Of a DNA stretch of 64,000 nt, positions 54,201 through 63,190 are shown piece after piece. Origin of the DNA: an uncultured Lachnospiraceae bacterium (lineage in GTDB: Bacteria > Bacillota > Clostridia > Lachnospirales > Lachnospiraceae). Under the pieces are notes generated by a model, which saw only the letters and a list, made by a program, of their open reading frames with translations, did not search any database and was not told where the DNA came from. Every line of letters starts with the position of its first letter. Position 1 is the first letter of the stretch. The position numbers and the translations under genes were made by a program. Location: positions 1 through 64,000 of the forward strand of contig CAJUDQ010000008.1 of the NCBI GenBank assembly GCA_910585215.1, written 5' to 3'.

Positions 54201-56509
54201 TGGAATTTTGTTGCCTGAACACCTTCAGGGAATTTAATCAGATACCATGCTCTGTTATTTTCATCCAGCCGTTTTACTAGAGAAATTCCCTTTACATCTG
54301 TTCCATCTGCCAGTACTCTTACACTAGAAAGACCATTTTTTTCAATTGCCTGAGCAAAGCTGATGTATCCGATATTGTAAGCCTTATCCAGAGTTACAGT
54401 AATTCCCTTATCACTTCCATAATAAGAACATCCATCATCCCAGTCAGCAATGTTATAATAAGAAGTATAAAGATTATCAAAAACTCCAAGCGCTGATTTT
54501 ACATTTTCTGCATCCAGAGGACTGTCAACCATACTTCTTATATTTGACCCTTGTATTACTGCATTTACAATATGGCTGCTCAGAGTTCCTTCTCCCGAGG
54601 AGACATTAATTAAACGATATTCTGGAAGCTTTGCTGCCTCAATAGCAATCGTTGCTATCTGAGAATGAATCGATGCAGGACCTTCTCCATTCTCATTTAC
54701 ACCTGTAACATAAACTTCATAGGAAACCAAATCTTCCAAACCTGTGATTTGATAGCTGTTTGCCTCAATACCGGTAATTTTTGTAAATTCGGTATCTGTC
54801 TCTTTCTTATAAAACAGGTTGTAAGTATCTGTATCCTCCATCTTTTTCCATCCGGCTGTAATGGTACGATATCCACCTTTTAAAGTCAGATTATCAGGAG
54901 CATCCGGTTTCTTTGTAGTAAATGGAACTGCAGTCACTTCTTCACCATAACCACTCTTCCATTCTCCATTGATAGACTGTACACGAACAGTATATACTGT
55001 TTTATTTACCAGTTCATCTCCGTTAAATGAACCAACATCCAGAGTTGTCTGTGCGGTTCTCTTTGTTTCGGTTACAATTGTTCCATCTTCAATTTCAGCA
55101 GAGATTTCAACTTCATAACCGGTAATATTCACACATGGGTCCCATGAAACAGTAAACTTCTTATCTGCTTCCACAACAGAAAGATTCTGTGGAATATCCA
55201 TCTGTGGTGCCGGAATACGCTCTTCCATATTGTTTAAAAACTCTACGGTTGATATTTCAGCCAGATTATTGCTCTGTGTACCCGTAATTACAATTGTTAC
55301 TTTCTTTACGGCTATCTGACCTGCAAAATCTACTACCAGAACTCCATTTTCCCATTTGGCAGAAGGTCCTCCGCTGCGAAGCATTGCGAACATTGCTGCC
55401 TGCGGATTTGGATTTGGAATGGAAATCGGTATCATCTCTGTACCGCCATCTTCTGTCTCTACTTCTACTTCAATAGTTCCTTGTGTAATTGGATTATCTT
55501 TGTTACCCCTTAAAGTAAGTCCACCCATTTCTTTAGACTTATCTTCTATAACAGGAAAAGCCACTTTAATTGGACTTTCTTCAGAAATAGGAGTATCTTC
55601 CTTCCATTTCAACTTGATTCCGTCAGAGGATGCCCTGAGAATGTTGCCAAGTTCTCCGTCTACAATCTCGATTTTATCCTTATCAGCGGCATCAAGCTCT
55701 ACTGACAGTACTCTTTCAGAAATACTTTTTTCCACAGAGGAAATATTATCTCCCTCATAATAAAGACTCTGTGCAAGACATTGCAAATCTGCAAGACTGA
55801 CTTTATCGTCATTGTTCAGATTACAATCAGAAGTACTTTCTGCATTTTCCTCAATAGCTCTGATAATCAAATCTACATCTTCATCGTCCAGACTTCCGTC
55901 CTGATTGACATCACCCCGTTTAATAACTCCCGGATGAACAGCATCTCTTTGATATTCATATCCTGCCAGCCATCCATTTGAAACAGCAATGGAATAATTA
56001 TATTCCGCTTCTACTGAAAGTTCCTGCTTATAAGTCAAATATCGCGGATTGCTGACTTCCAGTATATAATCACCTGGCTCTATTTCAAAAGCCACATACG
56101 TATTTCCTGATTCTGATTCTTCTTGATCCAGTTCCAGGCGAAGTTCTTTCGTTTCTTCTGTACCTTCTCCCTGCAATTTAATCTGATAAATTTCCGGATT
56201 TACCAGATTGTAGGCAGTTGCCATAGAAACTTTTACTACATTTTTCTTTGACGAGGATACCGGTATATCCTCTTTGTCTGTTTGTTCCTTCTCTGGCGAA
56301 TCCTGATTCTCCGGTTCCGATGTAACTTTTTCAGGTTCCTCCGGTTTTTCAGGTTTCTCTTCGCCATCACTTGCCGTTGCTTCTTTCTCCGGCTGTTGTC
56401 TGACAGCTGCCTCTTCTGTATTTTTCACAATACTATCCGCTGCGTATACGGGAAAAATACTTGAAAAAGTCAGAACTGCTGCCAATAGATAGGCAATTTT
56501 TCTTTTCAT
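51221..56509 (-). CDS. Secreted M60-family mucin-type metallopeptidase with dockerin
   Basis: A 1762-aa exported enzyme. Signal peptide ending near YAADS; a low-complexity Glu/Pro stretch (30-90); a dockerin-like pair of calcium loops at 198-250 (GDVNQDGSLDDEDVD, NLNNDDKVSLAD); fibronectin III modules (about 440-640); F5/8 carbohydrate-binding modules (about 700-800 and 1530-1630); and the M60 catalytic domain with HEIGH at 1163-1167 and the distal Glu at 1178. M60 enzymes cleave O-glycosylated mucins. There is no wall anchor, but the next gene carries a sortase-like signal. AGGAGGAAATA precedes the ATG. Confidence 0.88.
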   Translation of the reverse strand: MKRKIAYLLAAVLTFSSIFPVYAADSIVKNTEEAAVRQQPEKEATASDGEEKPEKPEEPEKVTSEPENQDSPEKEQTDKEDIPVSSSKKNVVKVSMATAYNLVNPEIYQIKLQGEGTEETKELRLELDQEESESGNTYVAFEIEPGDYILEVSNPRYLTYKQELSVEAEYNYSIAVSNGWLAGYEYQRDAVHPGVIKRGDVNQDGSLDDEDVDLIIRAIEENAESTSDCNLNNDDKVSLADLQCLAQSLYYEGDNISSVEKSISERVLSVELDAADKDKIEIVDGELGNILRASSDGIKLKWKEDTPISEESPIKVAFPVIEDKSKEMGGLTLRGNKDNPITQGTIEVEVETEDGGTEMIPISIPNPNPQAAMFAMLRSGGPSAKWENGVLVVDFAGQIAVKKVTIVITGTQSNNLAEISTVEFLNNMEERIPAPQMDIPQNLSVVEADKKFTVSWDPCVNITGYEVEISAEIEDGTIVTETKRTAQTTLDVGSFNGDELVNKTVYTVRVQSINGEWKSGYGEEVTAVPFTTKKPDAPDNLTLKGGYRTITAGWKKMEDTDTYNLFYKKETDTEFTKITGIEANSYQITGLEDLVSYEVYVTGVNENGEGPASIHSQIATIAIEAAKLPEYRLINVSSGEGTLSSHIVNAVIQGSNIRSMVDSPLDAENVKSALGVFDNLYTSYYNIADWDDGCSYYGSDKGITVTLDKAYNIGYISFAQAIEKNGLSSVRVLADGTDVKGISLVKRLDENNRAWYLIKFPEGVQATKFQICIQSYGRGLSIAEMRFHEYDSLENDIYNLFSDDLYTTLREDVTQADLDALQTRLDTQVNNEYHIDRDMIQKELDNAKSIFAQQGLGNIVNIHTSLTSKKDGGKGFGGLNSWQPIGVSAYANESVVIYVGSNKGKTGDATDLYLYATQYHSESGGFVTQVARLKVGRNEVSIPKQTDRMFEKGGSLYVGYNGNNQNDRYAVRVSGGTDIPVLDLYQIEEDSEEWNTRITAYVEALEKKVPELETIHNTQHKGNVSVDYDYDKMNCIAGATEIMLDLMMYSVSSEQILAGLGTGTVQQKAEKLSSSLTAMNQMMYLYYQHKGLNDNAENQVDKLPSQHLNIRYHRMFAGAFMYAGGNHIGIEWGSVSGLSSGQKLVEENGKYISGQMFGWGIGHEIGHDINQGTYAIAEITNNYFAQLSTRGAEVNSTARFAYQSVYDHVTSGSIGRPGNGKVALAMYWQLHLAYDRGYNYKTYENYEEQLANLFYARVDTYSRTPSKAPTGSGEIALALNGGTEQNFIRLASAAAEKDLTDFFVHWGYIPDEETTAYISQFEPETRAIYYVNDESRVYEIENGTAATIKGQDILNDMQAVVDTNVKNDVKIELGHNANPEVVLGYEITRCIISDGKVQEQVVGFTTESEFTDHVTAINNRVLTYKVAAVDHFMNRSAVKTLAPVKIEHDGDHGKTLWEVELNNITPIEEQVKNPENTEDYPDEELTEDGRNNIIDNDAATIFKGTASVGKEVSVVLDFHQSLTVTGVRYRAGGESSVGSYKVYISEDKTNWKLVSEGELNALEKDQKIYFQEGDDPWICTYKAAYLKFVIEGRDGKEITIPELDVLGPSGDNVDFRAADDGQPIIGILKNDYVADSAKDEKIPAGSLVFIGKYKGNPAYNVGILYDENGTIVGGITEAGELKAEQVILADVPDKGELGETSDGTWIYWITPENLDENNLPKKVRAELYRVNNALTNEGQRLVSDSMFYDVPAVLPEIELTNQ

Positions 56510-56772
56510 TATTTCCTCCTTATCCTTGAAATATTTTCAAACATTTTCTACCTGAAAATAGAAGTAGTTTAAATACCATATTTTAGCACAAAAAGGAGAA
56601 AATAGCAAGATATTTTTTAAATTTCAAATCTAAATTTACCTGTTTCAAACACTTATTGAAAAAATATGTTTTTCTGTATTTGCGCCATTTTCTAAATATA
56701 TTTTGTTGAAGAAACAAGATTTTTATGTTATTATGGTAAAGCAATTATTTTTTAACCTAAAGGAGAGTAACA
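56510..56772. promoter_or_regulatory. Divergent intergenic region between the M60 gene and the flippase-like gene
   Basis: The 263-bp AT-rich gap serves two divergent transcripts. On the plus side TTGAAG (56706-56711) and TATTAT (56729-56734) are spaced 17 bp apart, 33 bp before the AAAGGAGAG ribosome site. The minus-strand promoter for the M60 gene is not clear. Confidence 0.55.
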
Positions 56773-57876
56773 ATGAAAGGGCAAAACAACGATTTTCCAT
56801 TAAATACAATTGAAAGCAGTTCAAAACAGCCGCCGGAAGCTCCAAAAAAACAGAATAAGCTTCTATGGACCATTCTTTTTATCGCAATCGCGGCTGCAAG
56901 CATCTGGGCAGTAACATCACAAAACAGAGATTTTTCAATAAAAGATTTTTTATCCTATCTGTCAAATGCTTCTCCTGTATGGATTTTTGCTGCTGTTCTT
57001 TCCATGATTGCATATATTGTAGTGGAGGCATATGCAATTATTTATCTGTGCAAAGGGCTCGGATATAAATGTAAATGGAAAAACGGATTTCTTTACTCTG
57101 CATCGGATATTTATTTTTCGGCTATTACTCCATCTGCTACCGGAGGTCAGCCAGCATGTGCCTATTTTATGGTAAAGGATAAAGTACCCGGCGCAATTGC
57201 CACAGTTACCTTGCTGTTAAATGTAATGATGTATACACTTTCTTTGATTTTAATCGGTATTATCATTATGATTGTCAATCCGAAAACTTTTTTCTGTTTT
57301 CATCCGATTTCAATGGCATTAATTGCGATTGGCTATATTCTCCAGCTTGGTCTGGCTCTTCTTTTTTACTTTGTATTATACAAAAAAGATTTTCTGCATC
57401 GAATATGCAATAACACACTGCGTCTGTTTGGAAAAATCCATCTGGTAAACAATGTAGAAAAAAAGCTTGCCAAGCTAAATAAGACAATGGAAGAATATCA
57501 CAGTTATTCAAATATACTGAAAAAACAGCGCCGAATGATTGTAAAAACCCTGCTTTTGAATGTTCTTCAGCGTTTTGCCCAAATCGCTGTTACTATGTTT
57601 GTATTTCTTGCTACTGGAGGAATCCTCGGGCAGGCACTTGACATATGGTCGATTCAAAACTTTGTAGTTATCGGTGCTTCCTGTATACCAATTCCGGGAG
57701 CTATCGGAATCACAGACTATTTAATGCTTGACGGATTTGGCAAATTGATGGAATCACAGCAGGCTACCAATTTAGAGCTGCTCAGCAGAACTTTGTCTTT
57801 CTACTGCTGTATTTTTATCTGTGGCATTTCTGTTATTTTAAAATATTACCTACTGAAAAGGAGAAGCAAAACATGA
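56773..57876 (+). CDS. Lysylphosphatidylglycerol synthase TM-like flippase family protein
   Basis: A 367-aa integral membrane protein of the UPF0104/LPG_synthase_TM family, about eight spans. Family features are SDIYFSAITPSATGGQPACA near the N-terminus and the late IPIPGAIGITDYLMLDGFG. The MprF catalytic domain is absent, so this is the flippase-like module only, expected to move a lipid across the membrane. The pssA ATG overlaps its stop (ATGA), linking it to phosphatidylserine/ethanolamine synthesis; aminophospholipid translocation is a fair inference. Confidence 0.85.
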   Translation: MKGQNNDFPLNTIESSSKQPPEAPKKQNKLLWTILFIAIAAASIWAVTSQNRDFSIKDFLSYLSNASPVWIFAAVLSMIAYIVVEAYAIIYLCKGLGYKCKWKNGFLYSASDIYFSAITPSATGGQPACAYFMVKDKVPGAIATVTLLLNVMMYTLSLILIGIIIMIVNPKTFFCFHPISMALIAIGYILQLGLALLFYFVLYKKDFLHRICNNTLRLFGKIHLVNNVEKKLAKLNKTMEEYHSYSNILKKQRRMIVKTLLLNVLQRFAQIAVTMFVFLATGGILGQALDIWSIQNFVVIGASCIPIPGAIGITDYLMLDGFGKLMESQQATNLELLSRTLSFYCCIFICGISVILKYYLLKRRSKT

Positions 57877-58571
57877 TTGGCTTTTATGATTATACCGTAA
57901 TATTAACCTATCTTTCCCTTATATCATCTGGTATTGGCATTATGATTTCTTTAAGTGGAAAAGGCCACCCCTATTTCGGCGTATTTTTTCTGTTATTTTG
58001 CGGTCTGTGTGATGCATTTGACGGCAAGGTTGCAAGAACAAAGAAAAATCGGTCTGATATGGAAAGAAATTTTGGTATACAAATTGATTCACTTTCGGAT
58101 GTTATTGCCTTTGGAGTATTGCCGGCATGTATCGGTGCAGCAATGATACGCACCTCTCCTTTTTTGATAAACACTCTGAAAATCAACTGCGGTATATGGT
58201 ATGGCACATTGATACGCTTTTCGCTTTTTTCCATATTGATTTTGTATATTCTTGCAGCACTGATTCGACTGGCATATTTTAATGTTACAGAAGAAGAGCG
58301 ACAGAAAATGGAGGCTTGTACAAGAACTGAATATACAGGACTTCCTGTTACTTCGGCGGCTCTTATTTTTCCCACTATTCTGCTTTTACAGTATATTATT
58401 CCTGCCGATGTCACTCTTTTATATATACTTGTTGTACTTTTTACCGGAATTGCGTTTGTCTCAAAATTTCATATCAAAAAGCCGGAATTAAAAGGAATCC
58501 TGATTATGGTGGCGATTGGTGTCATAGAATTTATCCTGTTAATTCTTTCAAAAAAATTTCTTCACAAATAG
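57873..58571 (+). CDS. pssA: CDP-diacylglycerol-serine O-phosphatidyltransferase
   Basis: Makes phosphatidylserine from CDP-diacylglycerol and serine. The 232-aa membrane protein has the CDP-alcohol phosphatidyltransferase motif D-G-x2-A-R-x8-G-x3-D-x3-D in FDGKVARTKKNRSDMERNF followed by GIQIDSLSD. Several membrane spans follow. Its start overlaps the flippase-like stop by 4 bp, and psd begins 68 bp downstream, so the cluster forms phosphatidylethanolamine. Confidence 0.9.
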   Translation: MIGFYDYTVILTYLSLISSGIGIMISLSGKGHPYFGVFFLLFCGLCDAFDGKVARTKKNRSDMERNFGIQIDSLSDVIAFGVLPACIGAAMIRTSPFLINTLKINCGIWYGTLIRFSLFSILILYILAALIRLAYFNVTEEERQKMEACTRTEYTGLPVTSAALIFPTILLLQYIIPADVTLLYILVVLFTGIAFVSKFHIKKPELKGILIMVAIGVIEFILLILSKKFLHK

Positions 58572-58638
58572 TATCCGGCACAATTTACATAACACCGATT
58601 ATTTAGAACCATTTCATTTAAAAAAGGAAAAAAATACT

Positions 58639-59487
58639 ATGACATATATAAAAAAAGAGGAAGAAAAAACCCTTAACTTTCTTTACCATACAGTTTCTGG
58701 AAGAATGTTACTGAAAATATTAAGCAGCAGATGGATATCGCGCTTGTGTGCTGCCTTTCTTGATTCCCGCTTTTCAAAGCCTCTCATTAAGCCTTTTATC
58801 CGCAAAAATCATATTAATATTACAGAATATATATGCGACAATTTCAAATGCTTTAATGACTGTTTTTCAAGAAAAATAAAACAGGGACTGCGTCCAGTTG
58901 ACGAGTCCCCTGAAAGTCTGATTTCTCCCTGTGATGGTTTTTTAAGTGTCTACCACATTACAGATAAAACAATTCTTCCTGTTAAACAAAGTCAATATAC
59001 AGTTGATATGCTTCTGAAAAACCGCCGGCTTTCCCGCTTATACCAAAATGGAATTTGTCTGGTGTTTCGGCTGTGTGTTCATCATTATCACAGATATTGT
59101 TATATTGATAACGGGGTAAAAGGAAAAAACTTTTTTATTTCCGGAAAACTTCACACTGTCAGACCAATTGCACTGGAAACGGTTCCGGTATTTACGCAAA
59201 ACTGCCGAGAATATACAATAATGAAAACAGAAAACTTTGGCAGAGTGACACAGGTAGAAGTCGGAGCCATGCTGGTAGGCAAAATCAAAAATCATCATAA
59301 CAGGACCTCATTTGTCAAAGGCCAGGAAAAAGGCATGTTTCTTTACGGAGGCAGCACCATTATCCTTTTATTTGAAAAAGATACCATAAAACTTCCTCAA
59401 AATTTCTTTGCTATGACAAAGTATGGAAAGGAACTGCCTGTAAAGATGGGGGAAAAACTGGGCAAAAAATTGGATACCCGTTTATAA
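58639..59487 (+). CDS. psd: Phosphatidylserine decarboxylase
   Basis: Converts phosphatidylserine to phosphatidylethanolamine using a pyruvoyl group made by self-cleavage. The 282-aa proenzyme has the cleavage motif as YGGSTIILL (S239; usually LGST), preceded by VEVGAMLVGKI and the catalytic-His segment FRLCVHHYHRYCY. AAAAAGGAAAAAAATACT precedes the ATG. It completes the flippase-pssA-psd cluster and is convergent with pap, with only 14 bp between the stops. Confidence 0.92.
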   Translation: MTYIKKEEEKTLNFLYHTVSGRMLLKILSSRWISRLCAAFLDSRFSKPLIKPFIRKNHINITEYICDNFKCFNDCFSRKIKQGLRPVDESPESLISPCDGFLSVYHITDKTILPVKQSQYTVDMLLKNRRLSRLYQNGICLVFRLCVHHYHRYCYIDNGVKGKNFFISGKLHTVRPIALETVPVFTQNCREYTIMKTENFGRVTQVEVGAMLVGKIKNHHNRTSFVKGQEKGMFLYGGSTIILLFEKDTIKLPQNFFAMTKYGKELPVKMGEKLGKKLDTRL

Positions 59488-59501
59488 TTCACACTGCCAG
59501 C

Positions 59502-60968
59502 TTAAAGACGTTTTTCAATTTCATGAATCACAATTTTCAAAGCCTTGATTCTGGCATATTTTTTATCATTTGATTCCAGAACATGCCATGGCGCAAAGGA
59601 TGTATTTGTTTTTTGCAGCATTTCATTTACAGCATCTTCATACAAATCCCACTTTTCTCTGTTACGCCAGTCCTCTTCTGTAATTTTCCACTGTTTTTCC
59701 GGTGTATTCTGACGGTCTGTAAAACGTGCAAGCTGTGTTTCATTGTCTATCTGTACCCAGAATTTAATAATTACTGCCCCCCAGTCGTACAGTTCCTTTT
59801 CAAATTCATTGATTTCATTATAGGCTCTTTGCCAGTCATTTTCACTGCAAAAACCTTCCAGACGTTCCACCATAACACGTCCATACCATGTCCGGTCATA
59901 AATTGCAACATGCCCTGTTTTTGGCAGACGATTCCAGAAACGCCACAGATAATGGCGTGCTTTTTCATGAGGTTCGGGACTTGCAATTGGATGCACTTCA
60001 TATCCCCGTGGGTCCAATGCCCCTGCGATTCTTTTGATATTTCCACCCTTGCCCGCTGCATCCCAGCCTTCATAGGCAATAATTACCGGCACTTTTTTAC
60101 GATACAGTTCGTTATGGAGCTCTCTTAATTTCTTTTGATATTTCTGAAGCTGCTTGGAATATTCCTCGGCTGACAGCATTTTATCCAAAGAAATATCCGC
60201 CAAATCTGCAATTGGATTTATCGGAAACAGATTTTGCAGTATATGAACTGCATGACTGCTATTTGTAAGAGCAATATCAATATTTTTTATCAGAGTTTCC
60301 AGCATTTGAAGCTCTGCCCATTTTTTATTTTTCGCATCTATAAAATACCATGGTGCAGTACCCTGATTTGTGTCATCCAGATATTCTTCATAAAGCTCCA
60401 TACACCCCTTATAATTTCTGTTTTGCCACAAATCATCTTCCCCTACGCGCCATTTTGTATTTTTATCATTTAAAAGAAGTTCCAGCCGCTTTTTTTGCTC
60501 TTTTTCATCAATTTGAAAAAAGAATTTCATTAAAAGATATCCATTATCTGTAAGCTGACGTTCAAAACGTTTAATGCTCTGAAGTCTTTTCTTATATTCC
60601 TGTTCTTTCAATTCGCCCTTCAGATATCCTTTTGTCACCTCGTCCATCCAGCTTCCGTCTAAAAACATAAATTTACCGGCTTCCGGTATTTTGATAAAAT
60701 AGCGATACAAAAACGGTTTTCTCAATTCTTCTTCTGTTATCTTGTCCATTACAGCTACTTTAAAAAAACGGGGGTCCATATTGCGAATTACTTTTCCCAG
60801 TACACTTCCTTTTCCTGCTGCATTCCAGCCTTCAAGCACTACCAGTACCGGAAGCTTTCTTTCTTTGATTTCTATCTGTTTTTTGGCAAGCAGTTCTCTT
60901 GCATTGTGCAGGCGTTTTTCAAGCTCCTGTTCTTCCGGACCCTGTATTTTTTTCCAGTCTTTCAACAT
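59502..60968 (-). CDS. pap: Polyphosphate:AMP phosphotransferase
   Basis: Transfers phosphate from polyphosphate to AMP, giving ADP. The 488-aa protein has two tandem PPK2 domains, each with a Walker A motif: VLEGWNAAGKGSVLGK near residue 47 and IAYEGWDAAGKGGNIKR near 297, and lid motifs such as IYDRTWYGRVMVERLEGF in the second half. The two-domain layout marks class II PPK2 (Pap). GGAGGAAATTGTT precedes the ATG. It is probably monocistronic, downstream of the Dabb gene. Confidence 0.92.
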   Translation of the reverse strand: MLKDWKKIQGPEEQELEKRLHNARELLAKKQIEIKERKLPVLVVLEGWNAAGKGSVLGKVIRNMDPRFFKVAVMDKITEEELRKPFLYRYFIKIPEAGKFMFLDGSWMDEVTKGYLKGELKEQEYKKRLQSIKRFERQLTDNGYLLMKFFFQIDEKEQKKRLELLLNDKNTKWRVGEDDLWQNRNYKGCMELYEEYLDDTNQGTAPWYFIDAKNKKWAELQMLETLIKNIDIALTNSSHAVHILQNLFPINPIADLADISLDKMLSAEEYSKQLQKYQKKLRELHNELYRKKVPVIIAYEGWDAAGKGGNIKRIAGALDPRGYEVHPIASPEPHEKARHYLWRFWNRLPKTGHVAIYDRTWYGRVMVERLEGFCSENDWQRAYNEINEFEKELYDWGAVIIKFWVQIDNETQLARFTDRQNTPEKQWKITEEDWRNREKWDLYEDAVNEMLQKTNTSFAPWHVLESNDKKYARIKALKIVIHEIEKRL

Positions 60969-61055
60969 AACAATTTCCTCCTTCTAAAAATATTGTCACA
61001 GCAATTAGTCCTTATCTGCTTTTTTGCACAATATCTTTCCCATTTGTGCGTTTTC

Positions 61056-61361
61056 TTATTTATCCTCGTAATCCATGCACATGCGCACTTCTGTATACGG
61101 GCGGACATAGGTATCTGCCACTTTTACATGCTTTGGATGTATCTGATATCCCTTTAGTGCTTCCTCATTTTCCAACAGACTGTCAAGCATAACATCTGCA
61201 TTTGAAGATGCAAGCGGATGTGTGATAACCGTAATACTGACAAGCCCTGGTATTTTGCCGTCAAGCGCTTCCAAATTTTCCTTGATATTTTTTAATACCT
61301 CCTTTTTTTCCTGTTCTGATAAACCTTCTTTTAATTTCCACAAAATCACATGATGAACCAT
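61056..61361 (-). CDS. Dabb (stress-responsive A/B barrel) domain protein
   Basis: A 101-aa protein with the dimeric alpha/beta barrel pattern: MVHHVILWKLKEGLSEQEKK, then LEALDGKIPGLVSITV, DVMLDSLLENEEALKGYQIH and the final His-x-x-V segment PKHVKVADTYV. Members are small dimers with varied or unknown activities. AAGGAGGCATATAGT precedes the ATG. It is 87 bp upstream of pap on the same strand. Confidence 0.88.
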   Translation of the reverse strand: MVHHVILWKLKEGLSEQEKKEVLKNIKENLEALDGKIPGLVSITVITHPLASSNADVMLDSLLENEEALKGYQIHPKHVKVADTYVRPYTEVRMCMDYEDK

Positions 61362-61681
61362 ACTATATGCCTCCTTATATTTATATTATATTTATTATAA
61401 AGCCTGTTGGAAAAAAATACAATAATAAATAGTGGAAGATAGCAGATAAAAGATAATTGCAAAGATAAATATCAGAAGATAAATATCAAAAATAGCGGAT
61501 AAAAGCAATTATAAAAACAAAATTGCAATTCTTCTTTCTTTCTATTATAATAAAGTTTATGCAATCAAAACATACAATACTGCAATCAAAACAAGAAAGG
61601 ATTTTTACGCAGAATATTCAATCCGATTTGAATAACTGTCCATTTCCTGACAAAAATCAGAAAACTACAGAGGATTTTATT
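61362..61681 (+). promoter_or_regulatory. 320-bp divergent region with rsmF promoter
   Basis: TTGCAA (61524-61529) and TATAAT (61547-61552), spaced 17 bp, lie about 130 bp before the chosen rsmF ATG, so the transcript has a leader of roughly 120 nt. Further left the sequence is AT rich and holds two direct copies of AGATAAATATCA and two of GATAAAAG. No gene is seen. Confidence 0.6.
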
Positions 61682-63190
61682 ATGGATTTATTTACTTTAC
61701 CACCAGATTTTGTGAAAAAAATGCAGGCACTTCTTTTATCAGAATGGGAAGAATTTGAAAACTGCTACCAAAACAACAAGTATCAAGCTTTACGTTTTAA
61801 TCCCCTAAAACATGGTTTATACAGACAGGATTACGAACAGCTTCTCTCTGATTTGGGGATTCAAAAAACAGAGCCTGTCTTGTGGGCCAAGCATGCCTAT
61901 TATTATCCGGAGGAAGCCAGACCAGGCAGACATCCCTATCATGAAATGGGATTGTATTATATTCAGGAACCAAGCGCCATGTGTGCAGCAGAACTTCTGG
62001 CTCCATTGCCTGGTGAACGGGTGCTGGATTTGTGTGCAGCTCCCGGAGGAAAATCTACACAGCTTGCCTCTTTTTTAAATCAGAAGGGACTTTTTGTCTG
62101 CAATGAAATCCATCCAACACGATGCAAAATTTTATCCCAGAATATTGAACGGTCAGGAATCGCCAATGCCATTGTTACAAATGAAGACAGTGAAACACTG
62201 GCCAAGCGTTTTCCTGAATATTTTCATAAAATTCTTGTGGATGCACCATGCAGCGGGGAAGGAATGTTTCGAAAAAATCCTGAAGCTGCCTTGGAGTGGA
62301 GTGAAAAACAGGTAGAAATTTGCGCAAAACGTCAATTTGACATTCTTGAAAATGCTGCAAAAATGCTGATATCGGGTGGAACTATGGTTTATTCGACATG
62401 TACATTTTCTCCTGAAGAAAATGAAGGGATTATCGGACGTTTTTTAGAAACTCATCCGGAATTTTCCATTACTCACAGGGAAATTCCTTATTTCTCCCAC
62501 GGCTGCCCTGATTGGGGAAATGATATGAAAGAGCTGTCCCATACTTTTCGCCTGTGGCCACATCGTCTTCATGGAGAGGGTCACTTTGTCGCACTTCTGC
62601 AAAAAAACGAAAGAGCATCTGACGAAGACAGTTTGGAGAAAAATTTTATTAAAGACCATAAAAAAAAGAAGAACAACAAAAATATTTTCCAAACAGAAAA
62701 AAAGTTATTTGAAGAGTTAAAAAGATTTACTTCTCAAACATTATCAAAACAAATGGAAGATTTCGTTTTATCTGGAGATTTTGTATTATTTGGAGAACAG
62801 CTTTACCGATTGCCTGATGAGTCTCCTGACCTTTCCGGTCTTCGTGTACTTCGACCGGGACTTCATATTGGAAGCTTTACAAAAAATATTTTTAAACCAG
62901 CACATGCTCTGGCATTGTTTTTAGGGAGTGAACATGTAAAAAATAATGTATTTCTCTCTTTGTCGGATGTGCAGACAGAAATGTATTTCAAAGGAGAAGC
63001 CTTTGATTGTGAGTCACTCCCTATAAATGCAAACAAAGGATGGTGTCTTGTCTGCATCAATGGTTATTCAGCAGGGTGGGGAAAACTCTCCGCGGGAACC
63101 ATAAAAAACCATTATCCCAAAGGGCTTCGAAAGGATTTGCTTATCAGTTCTGCACCATTTTCTTTCAGCCATTCTTCCCAGACTTTATAA
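61682..63190 (+). CDS. RsmF/RsmB-type rRNA (cytosine-C5-) methyltransferase
   Basis: A SAM-dependent m5C methylase of the NOL1/NOP2/Sun family, 502 aa. Motif I is VLDLCAAPGGKSTQLA; motif IV is VDAPCSGEGMFRK with one catalytic Cys; motif VI is YSTCTFSPEENEGI with the nucleophile Cys. The C-terminal half has the RsmF-type extension (FVLFGEQLYRLP, then an RNA-binding domain). The ATG at 61682 has AGAGG 8 nt upstream and matches the family N-terminus (LPPDFVKKMQALL); the longer frame starts at the promoter. Its last 79 bp overlap the convergent metallopeptidase gene. Confidence 0.92.
   Translation: MDLFTLPPDFVKKMQALLLSEWEEFENCYQNNKYQALRFNPLKHGLYRQDYEQLLSDLGIQKTEPVLWAKHAYYYPEEARPGRHPYHEMGLYYIQEPSAMCAAELLAPLPGERVLDLCAAPGGKSTQLASFLNQKGLFVCNEIHPTRCKILSQNIERSGIANAIVTNEDSETLAKRFPEYFHKILVDAPCSGEGMFRKNPEAALEWSEKQVEICAKRQFDILENAAKMLISGGTMVYSTCTFSPEENEGIIGRFLETHPEFSITHREIPYFSHGCPDWGNDMKELSHTFRLWPHRLHGEGHFVALLQKNERASDEDSLEKNFIKDHKKKKNNKNIFQTEKKLFEELKRFTSQTLSKQMEDFVLSGDFVLFGEQLYRLPDESPDLSGLRVLRPGLHIGSFTKNIFKPAHALALFLGSEHVKNNVFLSLSDVQTEMYFKGEAFDCESLPINANKGWCLVCINGYSAGWGKLSAGTIKNHYPKGLRKDLLISSAPFSFSHSSQTL

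Noticed and set aside
61382..61520. Short direct repeats AGATAAATATCA as iterons or an origin
   Set aside because: Only two copies in an AT-rich leader, with no replication gene nearby.
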